DNA of 64,000 bases from positions 1 through 64,000 of the forward strand of contig JAJSPD010000041.1 in the NCBI GenBank assembly GCA_021307315.1. The letters run 5' to 3'. Within the stretch, counting starts at the first letter, position 1. The number at the start of each line of letters is the position of its first letter. The translations under genes and the position numbers were made by a program. Below the pieces are notes generated by a model. The model worked only from the letters and a program-made list of their open reading frames with translations. It did not search any database and had not been told where the DNA came from. Origin of the DNA: Bisporella sp. PMI_857. Its lineage: Eukaryota > Ascomycota > Leotiomycetes > Helotiales > Helotiaceae. Shown here in pieces: positions 35,905 to 48,114 of the stretch.

Positions 35905-36270
35905 AAGCTTGCCTGCTCGCTTTCCAGTGAAACTCAGCTCGCTTGCCAGTGAAGCCAGGCTCGCTTGCCAGTGAAGCAGGCTCGCTTGTCAGTGAACCAG
36001 CTCGCTTTGCAGTAACCTTTCAGCTCGCTTGCCAGTGCCATGCGCTCGCTTGCAGTGAAGCTCAGCTCGCTTGCAGTGAAGCTCAGCTCGCTTGCAGTGA
36101 AAGCTCAGCTCGCTTGCAGTGAAGCTCAGCTCGCTTGTGTGAAACCTTCAGCTCGCTTGCCAGTGAACCAGGCTCGCTTGTCATGAACCGTCAGCTCGCT
36201 TGCACAGTGAAGCCAGCTCGCTTGCCATGGAGCTCCGCAAAGTTGCAATCTGGCCTCTGCTCGCTTGCAG
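35905..36270. repeat. minisatellite, about 16 copies of a ~20-bp unit
   Basis: Imperfect head-to-tail units around GCTCGCTTGCAGTGAAGCTC. I count sixteen GCTCGCTT cores, the most regular at about 36047-36133. Unit length varies from about 18 to 24, so no reading frame is conserved through it. It ends about 35 bp before the ATG of the next plus-strand gene. Confidence 0.92.
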
Positions 36271-36304
36271 TGAACTGCACCGTTAAGTTGCACATCTGGC
36301 CCTG

Positions 36305-38076
36305 ATGGAAACCACACTCTCCGTTAAAATCGACGATAAGTCGTTTGCTCTTGATGATATTGCCTCATATCCAATACTATTTTGCTGCATCTTTCAGCAC
36401 CCAATCGCCGTCTCCTTTTACCGAGCGAAAGAGTTAATTGATGATGGAGTCAGCTGCAAACCATCCACAGTGCCCTCCGTGACGAATAAAGCACTATATA
36501 GGTTCATAGAAACCGCAAGGACGGCATGGGAACAGAAGCAGGGTTCGTTCAATGCACTTCTTTTTCACTATGGAGGCACACGAGCGTGTATTGTCTGTTA
36601 CTATTCACATGTTAGTCGCCGCAAGCCAATGCGTCCTGCATGGGAGGCTCTTCTAGAGAAAACCGCCGAACATGAAATAGCTCTCATTGCTATTGAATGG
36701 AGAAAAAACTGCCCTGAATCCCTACATGTATGGGCAGACTTTCTGGATACAATGGTAAAGTGGACAGATCCTGCTAAAGGTGTGTGGTGAGGGAATGCTT
36801 CAACATTGATACATTCTTACGGCAAACAGAGGATAAAGCGTCACTCGCTGTTCGGTCTACGGTGCGGCAATACATTTCACCGTACCCTTGCAATCCACCA
36901 GAGAAAAGTGTTGATGAAAGCCCTCTGAGCAAAGCCGGCGACGTAGCTCCCGGACAACAACTGATACAACCCCATGAAGGTGGACTACAATCAAACGACC
37001 ATGCAAAGTTGGAACAAAACACTGACATAGTCAGATGCGCAGGGTCCGCGGACAGCAAAACGTCAACGAACATTAGCCCCACCCCAATATGCCACCGAGA
37101 CGAGGGAACCAATACTGGATATACATGGTGTTGGAAGAATAAATGAGCCAACTGGCGAGACACATAGTGGTCCTCATCAAGAGAGCGACGGTGCAACTCA
37201 TGGTAAGCAACTTTTAGGGATGCCCGCAATACATATGTGGAAATTGACAAAGCAGATAGGAGATCTACCGAACTCAGGGCATTCCTTTCCTGCCCCATCG
37301 GAAAGTAATCAAATATCTCTACCATCGCTGGATGCTGAAGTACTCTTTGCAGACTCCGGACATTTCGCCACTTACAATAGCTCATATCATAACCAAATTC
37401 CCGACGGTAAAAATGCAAGATTATCCTCCCGCACGGCACTAACGCATGATAAAGGATATCCTCTTCCAAATCAACAAAGGCTTCCTTACGTTCATACCCA
37501 GGGAATGGGATCTAATCCCAATTCGTGGGCAGACTCTCAGCAACCCGCCTCTGGATCCTCTGGTAATACACGCTGGATATTTATGGGCATGAACTTTCAC
37601 TAATTAAAATAGGCAATATCCCCGGGCTATTAATTGAACCACCCTCTCTCCCACCACTACGGCAGCAGAAGGGCCTTCAAATAGATAACATAGCAATGGA
37701 CATGCTTTGTTCGATGAAGAAAGATTGGAATGCTGTTGAGACGGCCATAATGAGGGCACTCGTATTCAACGACCACCCATTACGGATTAAACCTCATGCG
37801 TATGCCCCAGAGGAATATCTTGACCTGTGGAATTGCTCTGATATTGTGTTTATAATAAAAAAAGCCAACCTGGATACCTTAGTTCGGTTGCTCGGATCTA
37901 CAGCTTTCCTTCAATCTCCGTTAACACTTACGCGCCTCTGCGATTATCTCTTTGAAAAAGGCAAAGAGCAAGGAGTAGTTACAATCATGTTTGGGAAATA
38001 TTGGTGTGCACCACCTACAATCGATATTGCATTGATTCGCTTGCAAGTAAGCAGGAAAGTTTTGAATTGGCTGTAA
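36305..38076 (+). CDS. hypothetical multi-exon protein
   Basis: A first exon (36305 to about 36778) gives a 158-residue helical segment (FRAKELIDDG-like opening, HEIALIAIEWRKNCPESLHVWADFLDTMV). It is followed by disordered Pro/Ser/Gln-rich frames at 36784-37146 and about 37085-37603, and a last helical frame at 37696-38076 (WNAVETAIMRALVF, LDTLVRLLGSTAFLQ). The switch near 37075 (CATTAG before CCCCACC) looks like a splice acceptor, but I could not fix every donor. No family is recognised. The opposite-strand frame 36774-37469 is taken as a shadow because the plus strand continues the neighbouring exons. It may be one gene or two. Confidence 0.4.
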
Positions 38077-38096
38077 ATATACCTTCCACAGAAATA

Positions 38097-38560
38097 TCAT
38101 TTCTTCTTAACCTTCTTAACGTACCACAACCCTGCCGCTTTCTTAGCTATTATTTTCGTGCCATGACCCACTTCTGGTGTCGAATTTATCACCAGCTGTT
38201 CTCCACCGAGCAACACATACCCTCCCGAGTCATGGATAAACGTGACTTCAAGCTGGTAAGCGCCTAAGGGGGCAAGAAGATCTTCATTCGTTTCACCGGA
38301 AGACCATGGTTCCGTTACTATATCGAACGATTCGTCACTCTACCGAGCTTAACACAAACTTCCAGCCATCAGAGTATTAACAATTTGTATCACTCACCAT
38401 ATCGGTAGTTCCTGCGCTTCACTGTGTATTCTTCTAACGATGGTAGCACTGCGGATTCGAGTTGATCCCTATTGAGTATGCGTAAGTCAGACTGAGCAAA
38501 TAATAAACAATAATAACGGCTTACCTAGAGAGAGGTAGCCAGCCGCGGCCTCTTGTCGTA
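38097..38560 (-). pseudogene. hypothetical gene fragment
   Basis: On the minus strand, three exon-like pieces follow one another: CITTRGRGWLPLSR, a piece with ESAVLPSLEEYTVKRRNYRY after a clean GTAAGC..ACTCAATAG intron, and a last piece with LEVTFIHDSGGYVLLGGEQ ending at the stop 38097-38099. The second intron (GTGAGT..CTCGGTAG) does not keep frame by two bases, so the gene is either frameshifted or spliced in a way I cannot see. No family is recognised, and it overlaps the 3' side of the plus-strand hypothetical. Confidence 0.35.
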
Positions 38561-40043
38561 ATACAGCCTACAGGTAAAGAATAACCACTCCAGGTCTGTA
38601 GGTTGGCGATGACCGTAGAATGATGAAGTTGGTGAAATCAGACAAAAATCGAGATAAATCTTGATTCAGCCTAAAAACACACGTCGCTGCCCAACCACAC
38701 TGACAACAATCGTGTGACCTTGTTGGTGGGATAAAAGTAAGGATGAATATGCGCTTATCAATGAGCAATGAGCTTGAATCCTGTGATCGATAATCATGCT
38801 TGATGAAAGGTCGGCGGCCATTGATTGCCGCGGGGTGTGGACACGTCGAAAAATATATGGAGTTGGAGCGGAGCCGCATGGCTAGATCGCTAACGAAATG
38901 CGCCCGGGTCTGCCCACGGACAACTTCACCCAAAACCCAAACTGATACTCGGTCAACTGTGTTACGCAGGACGCAGAACCACAAGGCTGCAGGAACATGT
39001 TTGCTGATTTTCATGCAAATAAGCGGTGAGGGAAACTCCTGGTACGCAGAGTTCTCGAGTTCTAGCGCTGCTTGTGCTGTTAGCTATTAATCAGAACGGA
39101 TTTTGCGCACGATGTCAAGATTCAACAATACCATCAGCATTTATTGCACGCGTCAGCTCTTTTCGAATAAAGAATTTTATCTTTCCCCCATGCCAAAAGG
39201 TCGATGCCCCACGCTTTCTCGACAAATGAGTCGCGAAAGGCTCCGACGAGGTTGAAAGCCTTGCAGGGTGGAAAGAACAATTGGTGTTAGGGATGAGCGA
39301 ATCTATATCAAGGCGGGAAAATACACCGTTGGAGGCTTGGAGCTAAACCTATCGTGGAAGATGATTTTCAGGGCACAAAAGCTCCCCGGCAGATCTAAAA
39401 CCCTAGCATGAAGTCTGTGGGAAAGAGCAGATGCAGCTTGCATGCAGTAATGAGCATACAGTTTTACAGAAAGGTGATTGAACCAGCCGGGCCGCATATA
39501 GTACCCAGCCGGTTGGCTGGCGGAATAAGCATTCCGATCCCGCATGTTGCCTTATTTTCAACGTCCTCCCAACGGCTGGTATCTATAATTTCATGAAGTG
39601 ATGCATGTAACTATCAATTGAGAACAGAACAAGGCAAAGTGATCAGGAGTGAATAAGGCGCATGCTTGGGATATTGAAGATCTGCAAACGAGGAGTCTAT
39701 AGCCTTGATTTTTAGATTTTGGTATTATATTGAGTCCATATTCTTCTATCAGGAATGCTCTAGTTTTAGGATGTATACCACTCCTCTCCGCCAATAGCGG
39801 CCGGTTCAAACAGACCGCCAGATTCCCCTCTCCCTCTCAATATTCAAAGTATCGTTATCAATCGGTTAGCATAGTAAGACCAAGAACAAGAGCAGAACTG
39901 TCGTAAACGATGGCTTTATTTACATCTCGAGTCCTCCTTCCAAACTCCAATGCGCCTGTGCACCTGAAGAGAATACAAATTCACGCGAAACTTCAATCCT
40001 TGAGGCTATAAATGCTCCAATATTATCAAATTACAGACACCCG
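38561..40043. other. intergenic stretch
   Basis: Minus-strand frame 38568-39014 has ordinary composition but no motif and no clear splice to its neighbour. The remaining short frames overlap each other on opposite strands. Nothing assigned. Confidence 0.35.
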
Positions 40044-41229
40044 TCACGAGAGTGACCTGGAGCGCATTAGTTGAGCATATTCTGGGCTTCTCTTCAGCTG
40101 CGTGCAATTCAGGAAGTTATTCTCTAGAAATGCCAAGTCGACGTGAATACCGAAGACGTCCCGGTAGACATGGGAGGTGGGGGGAAGAGGAGCCTCGATC
40201 CCCACAGAACCACAGACGTAGGCTGGAGCGTGAACGTCGGCAGACAGAGTGGTGTTAAATAAATTGACTTGTTGATAACAAGTTGTTGCGTTACCGATGA
40301 TAGGTTGATTGGTGACATTCTTGAAACTGGGTCTTGTCAATTCAAGTTATAGGGAAGTGGAAAGCAAGAGGAAAACAAAGCATTAACGTACAACTCCAAA
40401 AGATATAGCCAGGGCAGGTAGTGTTTGTTTGAATCTTTTAGCTGGACATTCAGCCACGGCTTGTTATCAACACTCGCTACAAATGAGATACCGACTCTGG
40501 GTGAGGTAGTGGTAGCCGGACTCCTTTCGTAAGCCTCGAGGATAGGCTGAAAGGTTGCATTGATGGGCGTCTGGTCGTAGTCCCGAATTCCAGCCTGAAT
40601 AATCCCGTTTTCATTGGTCGAAATCTTTTTCATCCAGACAAAGCTGGAGAAGCCGTCACGGAGCCGGTCGATGAAAGGGAACATCAGCTTGGCGAGCTGG
40701 AAATCGGGAAGGTCAACGCCGGCGGCAGCAATCTGAGCATCATGCACGAGGGAAGTACGGACGATCAAATGCAGGTCATGTTAATGCAATTTGGCAAAGG
40801 GGATTCTCTATGCCAAAAAGGAAGGGCGGCTTGGATGGCTGCAGTCAAGATTGCACTTTAGATAAGTCAGCAATTGCAACTGCGTTTTAGCGGCAGAAAA
40901 TTACTATTCAGCAGGTATGATACTGCGAGCCAATTTGAAGGGGTCGGAACCACCGCGAGTGTGCCGTTGAGGGTTCCTGTGACCGAGCCTGGGTACTGCC
41001 GGGCAATTGGGTTGGGTGCTGACTCGAGGCTGGCGTTCATGATGTCGGGAGAAAGCTCTGCACCACCAATGCTGTATGCACCAGATAACCCTTTATTATC
41101 TAGATCCAGATTGTTGGGCACACCACTGACGTTAGGTAGAGATTGGTGCCCCTTCTTGAGTTCATAGACAGACGCATTGATGGAGTGCAAAGCAGTTAAA
41201 AGAATAAGGAGTTTCACGATAAGATTCAT
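40044..41229 (-). CDS. predicted secreted, N-glycosylated protein of unknown function
   Basis: Three exons: 40924-41229, 40392-40732 and 40044-40332, introns of 191 and 59 nt, phases consistent, 311 aa. The ATG at 41229 starts a classic signal peptide (MNLIVKLLILLTALHSINAS); an ORF extension upstream of it lacks this and is rejected. At least seven N-x-S/T sequons follow (NVS, NAS, NGT, NAT, NVT, NTT, NCT) with few cysteines, so it looks like an extracellular or wall-space glycoprotein and not a small Cys-rich effector. The first intron is long for this genome. It was chosen because GTATCA..GATGCTCAG keeps phase 0 and removes three in-frame stops. No domain is recognised. No neighbour suggests a role. 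Confidence 0.65.
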
Positions 41230-41559
41230 CCTTAATAGATATGTTAAAGATGCGGATTGGTGAAAGAATGGTTGTGAAGCTCTGGAGGTAGGAGAAGGGT
41301 TTTTGGGCAGCCCTGAGTGTTTAGTCACTCGTTCACCCATGGAGATTGAGGGACTAAATAAGAACGAGATTTTTGCCGTCACCATATTTTCCCGTCATTC
41401 TCGGATTGCGCCGCCACATACAAAAGGTGAGAATATTGGTTAGGTCTGAAGACCATGTCATATTACTCATGGAGACTTTTCCTTGACGGGATATGAGCTT
41501 TGTAATTTATCGTATCCGTCATCTTAAATATTAAAATCGGTGCAAAACACGCTCTTATT

Positions 41560-42225
41560 CGTTGGCACTGAGCCTTGTCAGCCATCTTACTTGGATGCGG
41601 TGAGAGATCCGATAAAGCATTCTCGCTTCAACGGCCACTCTCACGATATCCGGTCATTCATCGCCCCAGCATGTACGAACGATAGTGGTTACGTAGTTTA
41701 TTACATTTGGGACATCTTCCCTACGTAAGAATGACCGCAAGCATAGTCGTAGATTCACCACCGATTGAAATATAAACAGGACGATATGACAGTGGGGATG
41801 GTGTGCATGGCTTGTGCTAGTCGCCCTTGGCATTGGGAAGTCCCCGACATGCGGTGGTGTGGCTCGAACAGACGCGGAAGTAGCATCCGTCACTTCTGAC
41901 CAAGAAGTCACCAGCCCACTTCCCGAAGACACCTCACCAGTGAGCCGACCCCCACGTTATGGACCCTTGTTGGGGGGAAGTCCAAAGGTGAAGGGATGCT
42001 GCACTGTGGCTTGGCTGATATCACTTCATGGTCCAAGACAAGCTGTGCTTAAACGAGCGATCGAGCATGGCTACCATGCTCGTTTGGCAACCAGAACGCA
42101 AGGGCTCACACCCTGGTCCGTTCCACTTCCCAAAACGGCCACTGGCTTTCACAGCTATGCCGATCCCCCCGATTGTGGCGCCTAGCTGGAAGGTGCCATA
42201 TACCTGGTTGTCGCTAGTCATGAGC
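41560..42225 (-). repeat. copy B of the diverged inverted duplication (partner 17935-18570)
   Basis: The reverse complement matches 17935-18570 in ordered blocks (see that entry). The minus-strand frame 42021-42221 (GTFQLGATIGGIGIAVKASG) is open in this copy and broken in the other, which may point to an ancestral coding region. The segment ends about 390 bp upstream of the Ras start codon. Confidence 0.75.
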
Positions 42226-42613
42226 TAAAGGGGCTGCGAAGTGAGCTTGTCACGTCGACTGCATCCCACCACACAATATCTGATACTCCGAAAATACACT
42301 GATGTGCCGTACGGGGCGATATTTTGCCGTTGTGCTTTGATCCTGCGTAAACAGAAGAAAAGATGGCACCCACCAAAAATTTGACTTGGAATGTTCCCCG
42401 GGCTTAGACGGACCTTCACTATATATCTCGTCCGAACTCTCCCCTCCCCTGCCTTACCTCCACATCATACGGCCTAAACCTCCTTGCCCTGAGAGCTTCC
42501 TTATCTCTACAAACTGGAAGTCTGAGCTTCAAGCAGATGTTCCATAACACATCAACGATTTTATCCTTCCCAAGCGAGTTGCCAAGTATTTGAGCCTTCC
42601 TACATCTTGCAGC

Positions 42614-43299
42614 ATGGCGGGCAAGATGGTATTGTACAAGTTGGTGGTCCTAGGAGATGGAGGGGTGGGCAAGACGGCCTTGACGATTCAATTAACTTTA
42701 CAGCATTTTGTGGAAACGGTACCTACTACATGCCTCTCGATGGACATGGCTAATCCCCACAGTACGATCCTACCATCGAAGATTCGTATCGGAAGCAGGT
42801 AGTCATAGATGGACAATCGTGCATGCTAGAGGTGCTCGATACCGCGGGCCAAGAAGAATATACAGCACTACGGGACCAGTGGATTCGAGATGGGGAAGGC
42901 TTTGTGTTAGTGTATAGTATATCCTCAAGGTCATCTTTCAATCGGATCACAAATTTCCACACCCAGATACAACAAGTCAAGGAGTCTTCCACGCCAGTTC
43001 CCATTATGCTTGTCGGCAATAAGAGTGATAGAGTTACGGAGCGTGAGGTTTCAACTCAGGAGGGGCAGGCGCGGGCGCGAGAGTTGGGATGCGAATTCGT
43101 GGAAGCATCGGCAAAGGCTTGCATCAATGTAGAAAAGGCCTTTTATGATGTGGTGCGTTGGCTCCGGAGACAGCGAATGCAAACCAGCAACAGTAGGCAC
43201 AATTCGGGAGGTGGGAGAAAGCCACCACCAGGAGACGGTCCTTCACAAGGCCGCATATATCGCCCAACTAAAAAGAAGGGTGGATGTATAATTTTGTAA
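42614..43299 (+). CDS. Ras-type small GTPase (Ras2/RasB-like)
   Basis: Two exons: 42614-42718 and 42763-43299, split by a 44-nt phase-0 intron, 213 aa. All five G motifs are present: GDGGVGKT (P-loop, residues 11-18), effector region YDPTIEDSY, DTAGQEEY, NKSD and EASAK. The MAGKMVLYKLVVLGDGG opening is that of the fungal Ras2/RasB group, which controls morphogenesis and polarity. The tail has a polybasic KKKGG and ends in the CAAX box CIIL; a final Leu usually favours geranylgeranylation over farnesylation. The ATG at 42614 is preferred over an in-frame ATG eight codons upstream (42590) because the family starts there. It appears intact and is probably functional at the membrane after prenylation. 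Confidence 0.92.
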
Positions 43300-43469
43300 G
43301 ACTTTTGTTATGAGAACCTGAGTTTTGAATGAACGTGCAAGTACTGCTCGTCTCTCTATTGCACTGGGGGCTATGAATTCCAGTTATTGTTTGTATAGTG
43401 CATAGTGCGAGGTGGCGTTTAAATATTTTTCGTTCTTCTATAAAACATCGAGGGGGAGAATGAAAACTA

Positions 43470-44604
43470 TCGTTATATATACTTCCACCTTGATTTCTGG
43501 AGAATCTAGGTGTTCCGGTGAGAAACCTGCCTACGAGCAATGCTTGCGGCCACAGATCCTGTGTGTGTACAAGGTCACCACCCGGAAAGCTGCACCACGG
43601 ACCGATTATATGGCAATACTTGACAAGAGTCTTAAGAAGATGGAGGAACGTATTGCCGAGATAGTACCAAAAGAGAATATCATCCCGGGGACGACTGCTA
43701 CCAAAGGCTCGTTTACCAAGAAGCGTGGTGCTGACGAAGCATTGGGGTCAGACTTGGACACTTGGTCGATATCCGTAGCGCATCCCAATCTAGACACTGG
43801 ACCCAAATTATCCTCACGATTGATACAAGAAGCGGAGGAAAGCAAACTCTTGTGCGAGGGCTCTGAGTCGTTACCTGCAATTGATATCCAAGAGCATTTG
43901 TCAGAGATATTCTTCGAGAACTTGTATGGCCAGACCTATTATTTGTTACATAAACCAATTTTCATGAGGAAGCTGAAGTGAGTACGAGCCAATTTAATGT
44001 GCGATAAACGCTGACGTTTATAGGTCTGGAACACTACCACCCGTTCTTGTTCTTGCAGTATGTGCCATATCTGCACGGTTTTCAACACATCCCAAGCTCA
44101 ATACAATGCCTGCATTTTTAAAGGGTGAGGATTGGGCATCAGCTGCTCGAGATATCATAATGAAGCGGAACGAATGGCCAAATATTACGATACTTACCCG
44201 TTTCTTATTCTTGGGTTGCACGAGTTTGGCACCTGTCAAGGTGGTCGAAGCTAGGCCCTAGGTGGACAGGCGATACGGATGGCGTATGCTCTCCAACTTC
44301 ATAAAGACCTCGACCACGATCCCCAAGGACGGAATGGTGCAACTCCCTTGAGTTTCATAGATCGCGAGATCCGACGTAGGACAATGTGGGCTTGTTTCTT
44401 GATGGATAGATTCAACTCTTCGGGCACGGATCGACCAGCTTTCATTAAAGAAGAGAATCTTAAAATACCATTGCCCATCAAGGAGAAATACTTTCAGCTT
44501 GATATGCCGGGTCCGACAGAGAACCTGAAAGGCGAGATACACCAGCCTGTGACACATGGTATTGGAGAGCTTTCCAACCCAAAAAACAATATGGGTGTTG
44601 CAGC
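43470..44604 (+). pseudogene. Zn2Cys6 transcription factor, 5' part (split by hAT)
   Basis: The 5' half of a fungal regulator. It starts in a damaged zinc cluster (RCSGEKPAYEQC..CVYK; the expected Cys after PA is Tyr), followed by the linker RKAAPRTDYMAIL and a short coiled coil (LKKMEERIAEIVPKE). Pieces of the fungal-specific transcription-factor domain follow (44023-44240 and 44279-44604: MAYALQLHKDLDHDP, IDREIRRRTMWACFLMDRF). The frame shifts near 44190-44210 and a TAG stands where family members have Trp (about 44254). The N-terminal Cys residues are absent. The frame then runs into the hAT insertion and resumes at 48123. Targets are unknown. Confidence 0.82.
44597..44604 (+). repeat. 8-bp target-site duplication, left copy
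   Basis: GTTGCAGC, repeated exactly at 48115-48122. Removing the element and one copy rejoins the transcription-factor frame. Confidence 0.95.
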
Positions 44605-47600
44605 CAGCGTGATAAAAATTACTCAACCTATTCAAATATACTCTGAGTATACTCTGAGTAGCTTTGAGTTGAGTTGAGTAGGATATAAATTAAGTTGAGT
44701 TGAGTTGAGTTGAGTAGACTCAAAGCTTACTCAAAACCTACTCAAAACTTATTTAATACTTATTTTTGGCTGTTTTTAAAAGATTAGAAAATATAAATAT
44801 AAAAATTTTTATATAAAGCATCTAATTAGTAAAGAAAAGTAAGCAATTAATAATAAACTAGCTAATTATTAATAAAGCAATTAATTGATAATTTCAAAAG
44901 TATTCTCTTCTACTATTTCTTCTTCTTCTTCTTTTTCTTGATTATTATAAAGACCCCAGCTTTTTAAGGCTATAATATACTCGAAAGTATTCTTATTTAG
45001 CCTATTTCGATCTTTATTAATAATTCTAGCTCCTTGGCTAAAAAATCGTTCGGAAGGGGCCGAAGTAGCTGGAATCTGTAAAAAGTTTCGAGCTAATAAA
45101 GATAATACTGGATATTTATCTTTATTATTAAACCAATAAGTTAAAGGCTTTACCTAAAGAAAATATTAGTAAACATATTAATATATATTAAAAAAAACCA
45201 AAAAAAAAAAAAAACTTACTATTCGATTAGCCCTTCTTTCTTGAAAATAAAGAATTAATTCATCTAATTCTTCATCTTCGTTTTCAATATATATATTATC
45301 TTCGTTATCGCTAACGTTATATATATCTAAAGCTTCGGCTTGAAGTATAGGTAGTTGCGTAGCTAAATAATCCCGCTTATAACTTTTAGAAGTTAGTAGA
45401 TTTAGTTAAATATAAATATTAATATAACTTACTTTTGATATATTTCCTCTAATTTATTAAATATATCTATAGCTTGAGCTCGACTAAGGCCGATAGCTTC
45501 TAGCCCTTCTCTTTTAATTCTAGGGTCTAGAAGTAAAGCAATATATAAAGCTTTATTATTTTCTGATATTCCTGATTTCGGAAAGTATTTCCGAAGCTTT
45601 ATAATACCTTTATTAATTGCATCGGTAAAGTTTGCGTCCTAATTAATATTAATATATTATTAATAATAGAATAAGATTACTTACGTTTAATTCAGATTTT
45701 ATAGTATCTAATCGATTATAAATACTATATAACTCGGGGATTAAATAATATATAGTCGGGTATTTTTCAGCTTGTAATTTCGTAGTAGCTTTAACAAATA
45801 TAGAAAATATCTTAAGACATTTTTCTAAATAAGTTATATCGGAATCCTTTAATAAGAAAGCGTTTTTATATTTCTTAAAAAAGTCGGAATCGGATAAACT
45901 AATAACTGCTTTTATAGCCGGCCAAAGGTTAAGGAATTCTTTAAGCATATTATAAGTAGAAGACCATCGAGTTTTTTGATCTAATTTTAATCAGTATTTA
46001 TAATATAACTTATAAAATAAAGAGTTACTAACCTAATTGCGGTGTTTTAGGATTTGGAATATCTAAAGCTTCGATTTGCCTATTTAATAATCGCATATTT
46101 TCTTGAGAATATTTAATTCCGATTATTATTTTTCGAATTTTTTTCCATAAGTTTGCAGAGTTATCTATTAATAATGTTAGCTTTAATATATAATAAATTA
46201 AATAATAAAAACTTACTAATTAAATCTGCTTCGTTTATTTCTTCGTTATTCTCTATTGCAAAAATATTCTGATTATCGAGTTCGTTATAAGCTTCTTTAA
46301 TAAGCGTTTTTAGTATATCTTGCACTACTAAGTTTAATACGTGTGCAAAACACGGTATATCTCCGGTAAACTTAATACCTTCGAATAAATAATGCCTTCG
46401 AAAAGCGCTTATTAAAGTATCGTTAGAGCTAGCGTTATCTCTTGTTATACTGTAAATTATTAGTCAAAAGTTTTAATATAAGTATTTAAAATTGGATATA
46501 ATTTACCTAGATATATTAAACTCAATATTATATTCTCTTAAAGTCTCTAATAAAACTTGATTTAAATATAAGCCAGAATGCTTCTTTTTTAAGTCTTTCA
46601 TAGCTAATAAATAAGATTTAAGCTCGAAATTCTTATTTATAAAATGACTATTAAAATAGTTAGTAAATATTATTAATAAAAGTAATAGTAATATAATAAA
46701 GTAACTTACATAGTAATACTAAAATAAGCATCTTGGTTAATTGCCGTCCACCCGTCTAAAGTTAAAGAGAAATTACTATTAGACTTAATATTATCGCTTA
46801 ATTCCTTTTTAATAAAAGATTGCTTCTCTTTATAAATAGAAACTAAATCTTCCTTAAGAGCTTTATAATATATCGAAGGAACTTCTTTTGATAAATATAA
46901 TACAAGCTCTTTAAATGATTGCGAAGTAACTGATCGAAAAGATAAATTATTTGATATAATAAAGTTTAAAAGTAATCTCTTGAATCTTATTATATTAAAT
47001 ACTTCTTTTTCTGGTGAGTTAGAGCGTTTAGCAGCTCTTTGCTTAGCAAATATATCTGTAATAGTACTAGTAGTACTAATAGTATTACTTTGAAAAGACT
47101 CGGCCGCTAAAGAATCATCTAGTATAATAGTTAGTAAATATTCATTATAACAATAAAAAAAAATTTGAGTTAAAGAATAGTAATATAACTTACTTTCATC
47201 TAAGCTATTCAGAACTCTTATTATATTAAACGCTTTATGATTAGACTTATAATGCGCAATATAATTCGATGTCGATTGGTTTACTCTTTGATTTAAAAAA
47301 GTTTTACTATAAAATAGATATTAATATAAAGTTAATAATAAAGGTTTAATAAATAGTACTTACCGGCAATTAGGATATAAACATTTAATTGTAACAGTTC
47401 GGTAGTTTTCCGGCTTTTCCGGCTCTTTTTTAGCTGGATCTAAAGTTTTCGAAAAAAGTTGTTTCTTAAATATAAGACTATTTAAATCTTGAAAAGGGCT
47501 TAGTTCAAAATCAGGATGGTTTTGAATAAGGTTTAGCTTAGTTGCTTGAGAGTTCGACATATTATATATATAATTGATATAATAAGTAAAGGAAAAGTAA

Positions 47601-48114
47601 TAGAAGTAGTAGTAGTAATACTAGTTAATCGAAGTGAATTTTTTTTTTTAACTTGAAGATATTAAGTTGAATATATAGTAGAAAATAAGTAGAGTGTTAT
47701 TCTAGAACAATCTGGTTATATTAATAATCAAAGTACTAGATTCTTCTAGAAAATCAATTAATAATACTATTAGTAAGCTGATAAATAGTAAAGAATAACG
47801 TAGAATCTATAAGAATTTTCTCAAGTTACCAGAATATACTAACAATAGCTTATATTAGTAATTATATAATAATATAATATAGCTATTATATAAATTCTAG
47901 ATCATTTCTATTAGTAATTTTATTAGTAAGCTTAGAAATAATAAAGAATATCTCTCGGTGATTTTCGGTAACTATCGGCTAGCGCCGGCCTACTCGAGTA
48001 TACTCAGAGTATACTCAGAGTAGCCTTGAGTTGAGTTGAGTAGGTTTGAAATATCATTGAGTTGAGTTGAGTAGCTATAGCTACTCAACTCAACTCAACT
48101 CATTTTTTACGCTG
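44605..48114 (-). mobile_element. hAT-superfamily DNA transposon, apparently full length (3,510 bp)
   Basis: Ends are CAGCGTGATAAAAAT and, from the other side, CAGCGTAAAAAATGA: short imperfect terminal inverted repeats of the hAT CAGNG type, with an exact 8-bp duplication (GTTGCAGC) outside. Arrays of GAGTTGAGT/ACTCAAC lie within about 150 bp of both ends, as expected for subterminal transposase-binding repeats. The interior is much more AT-rich than its surroundings. It carries one transposase gene on the minus strand. The insertion splits a regulator gene that is also damaged elsewhere, so it may have landed in an already dead gene. Confidence 0.95.
44881..47560 (-). CDS. hAT transposase
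   Basis: Minus-strand gene from the ATG at 47560 to the TAA at 44881-44883, in many short exons with AT-rich introns. In order: a BED-like zinc finger split by an intron (CLYPNC, then NYIAHYKSNHK); a catalytic core with LTLDGWTAINQDAYFSI, a DNASSNDTL block and PCFAHVLNLVVQDIL; then the C-terminal dimerisation region (IPATSAPSERFFSQGARI, then ALKSWG) ending in an acidic tail. These are the hallmarks of a cut-and-paste hAT enzyme. Every recognisable block is present, so the element may be autonomous, but exact exon joins were not all checked. Long asparagine/isoleucine codon runs reflect the AT-rich base composition. Confidence 0.82.

Noticed and set aside
36774..37469. 231-codon open frame on the minus strand
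   Set aside because: It lies antisense to open plus-strand frames that continue the helical exon at 36305, has no motif, and its composition (runs of Ser, Leu, Cys) looks like a reverse-strand shadow.
23960..43299. A RasGEF-Ras functional pair
   Set aside because: The RasGEF piece is a truncated motif 18 kb away; nearness is not evidence of a working module.
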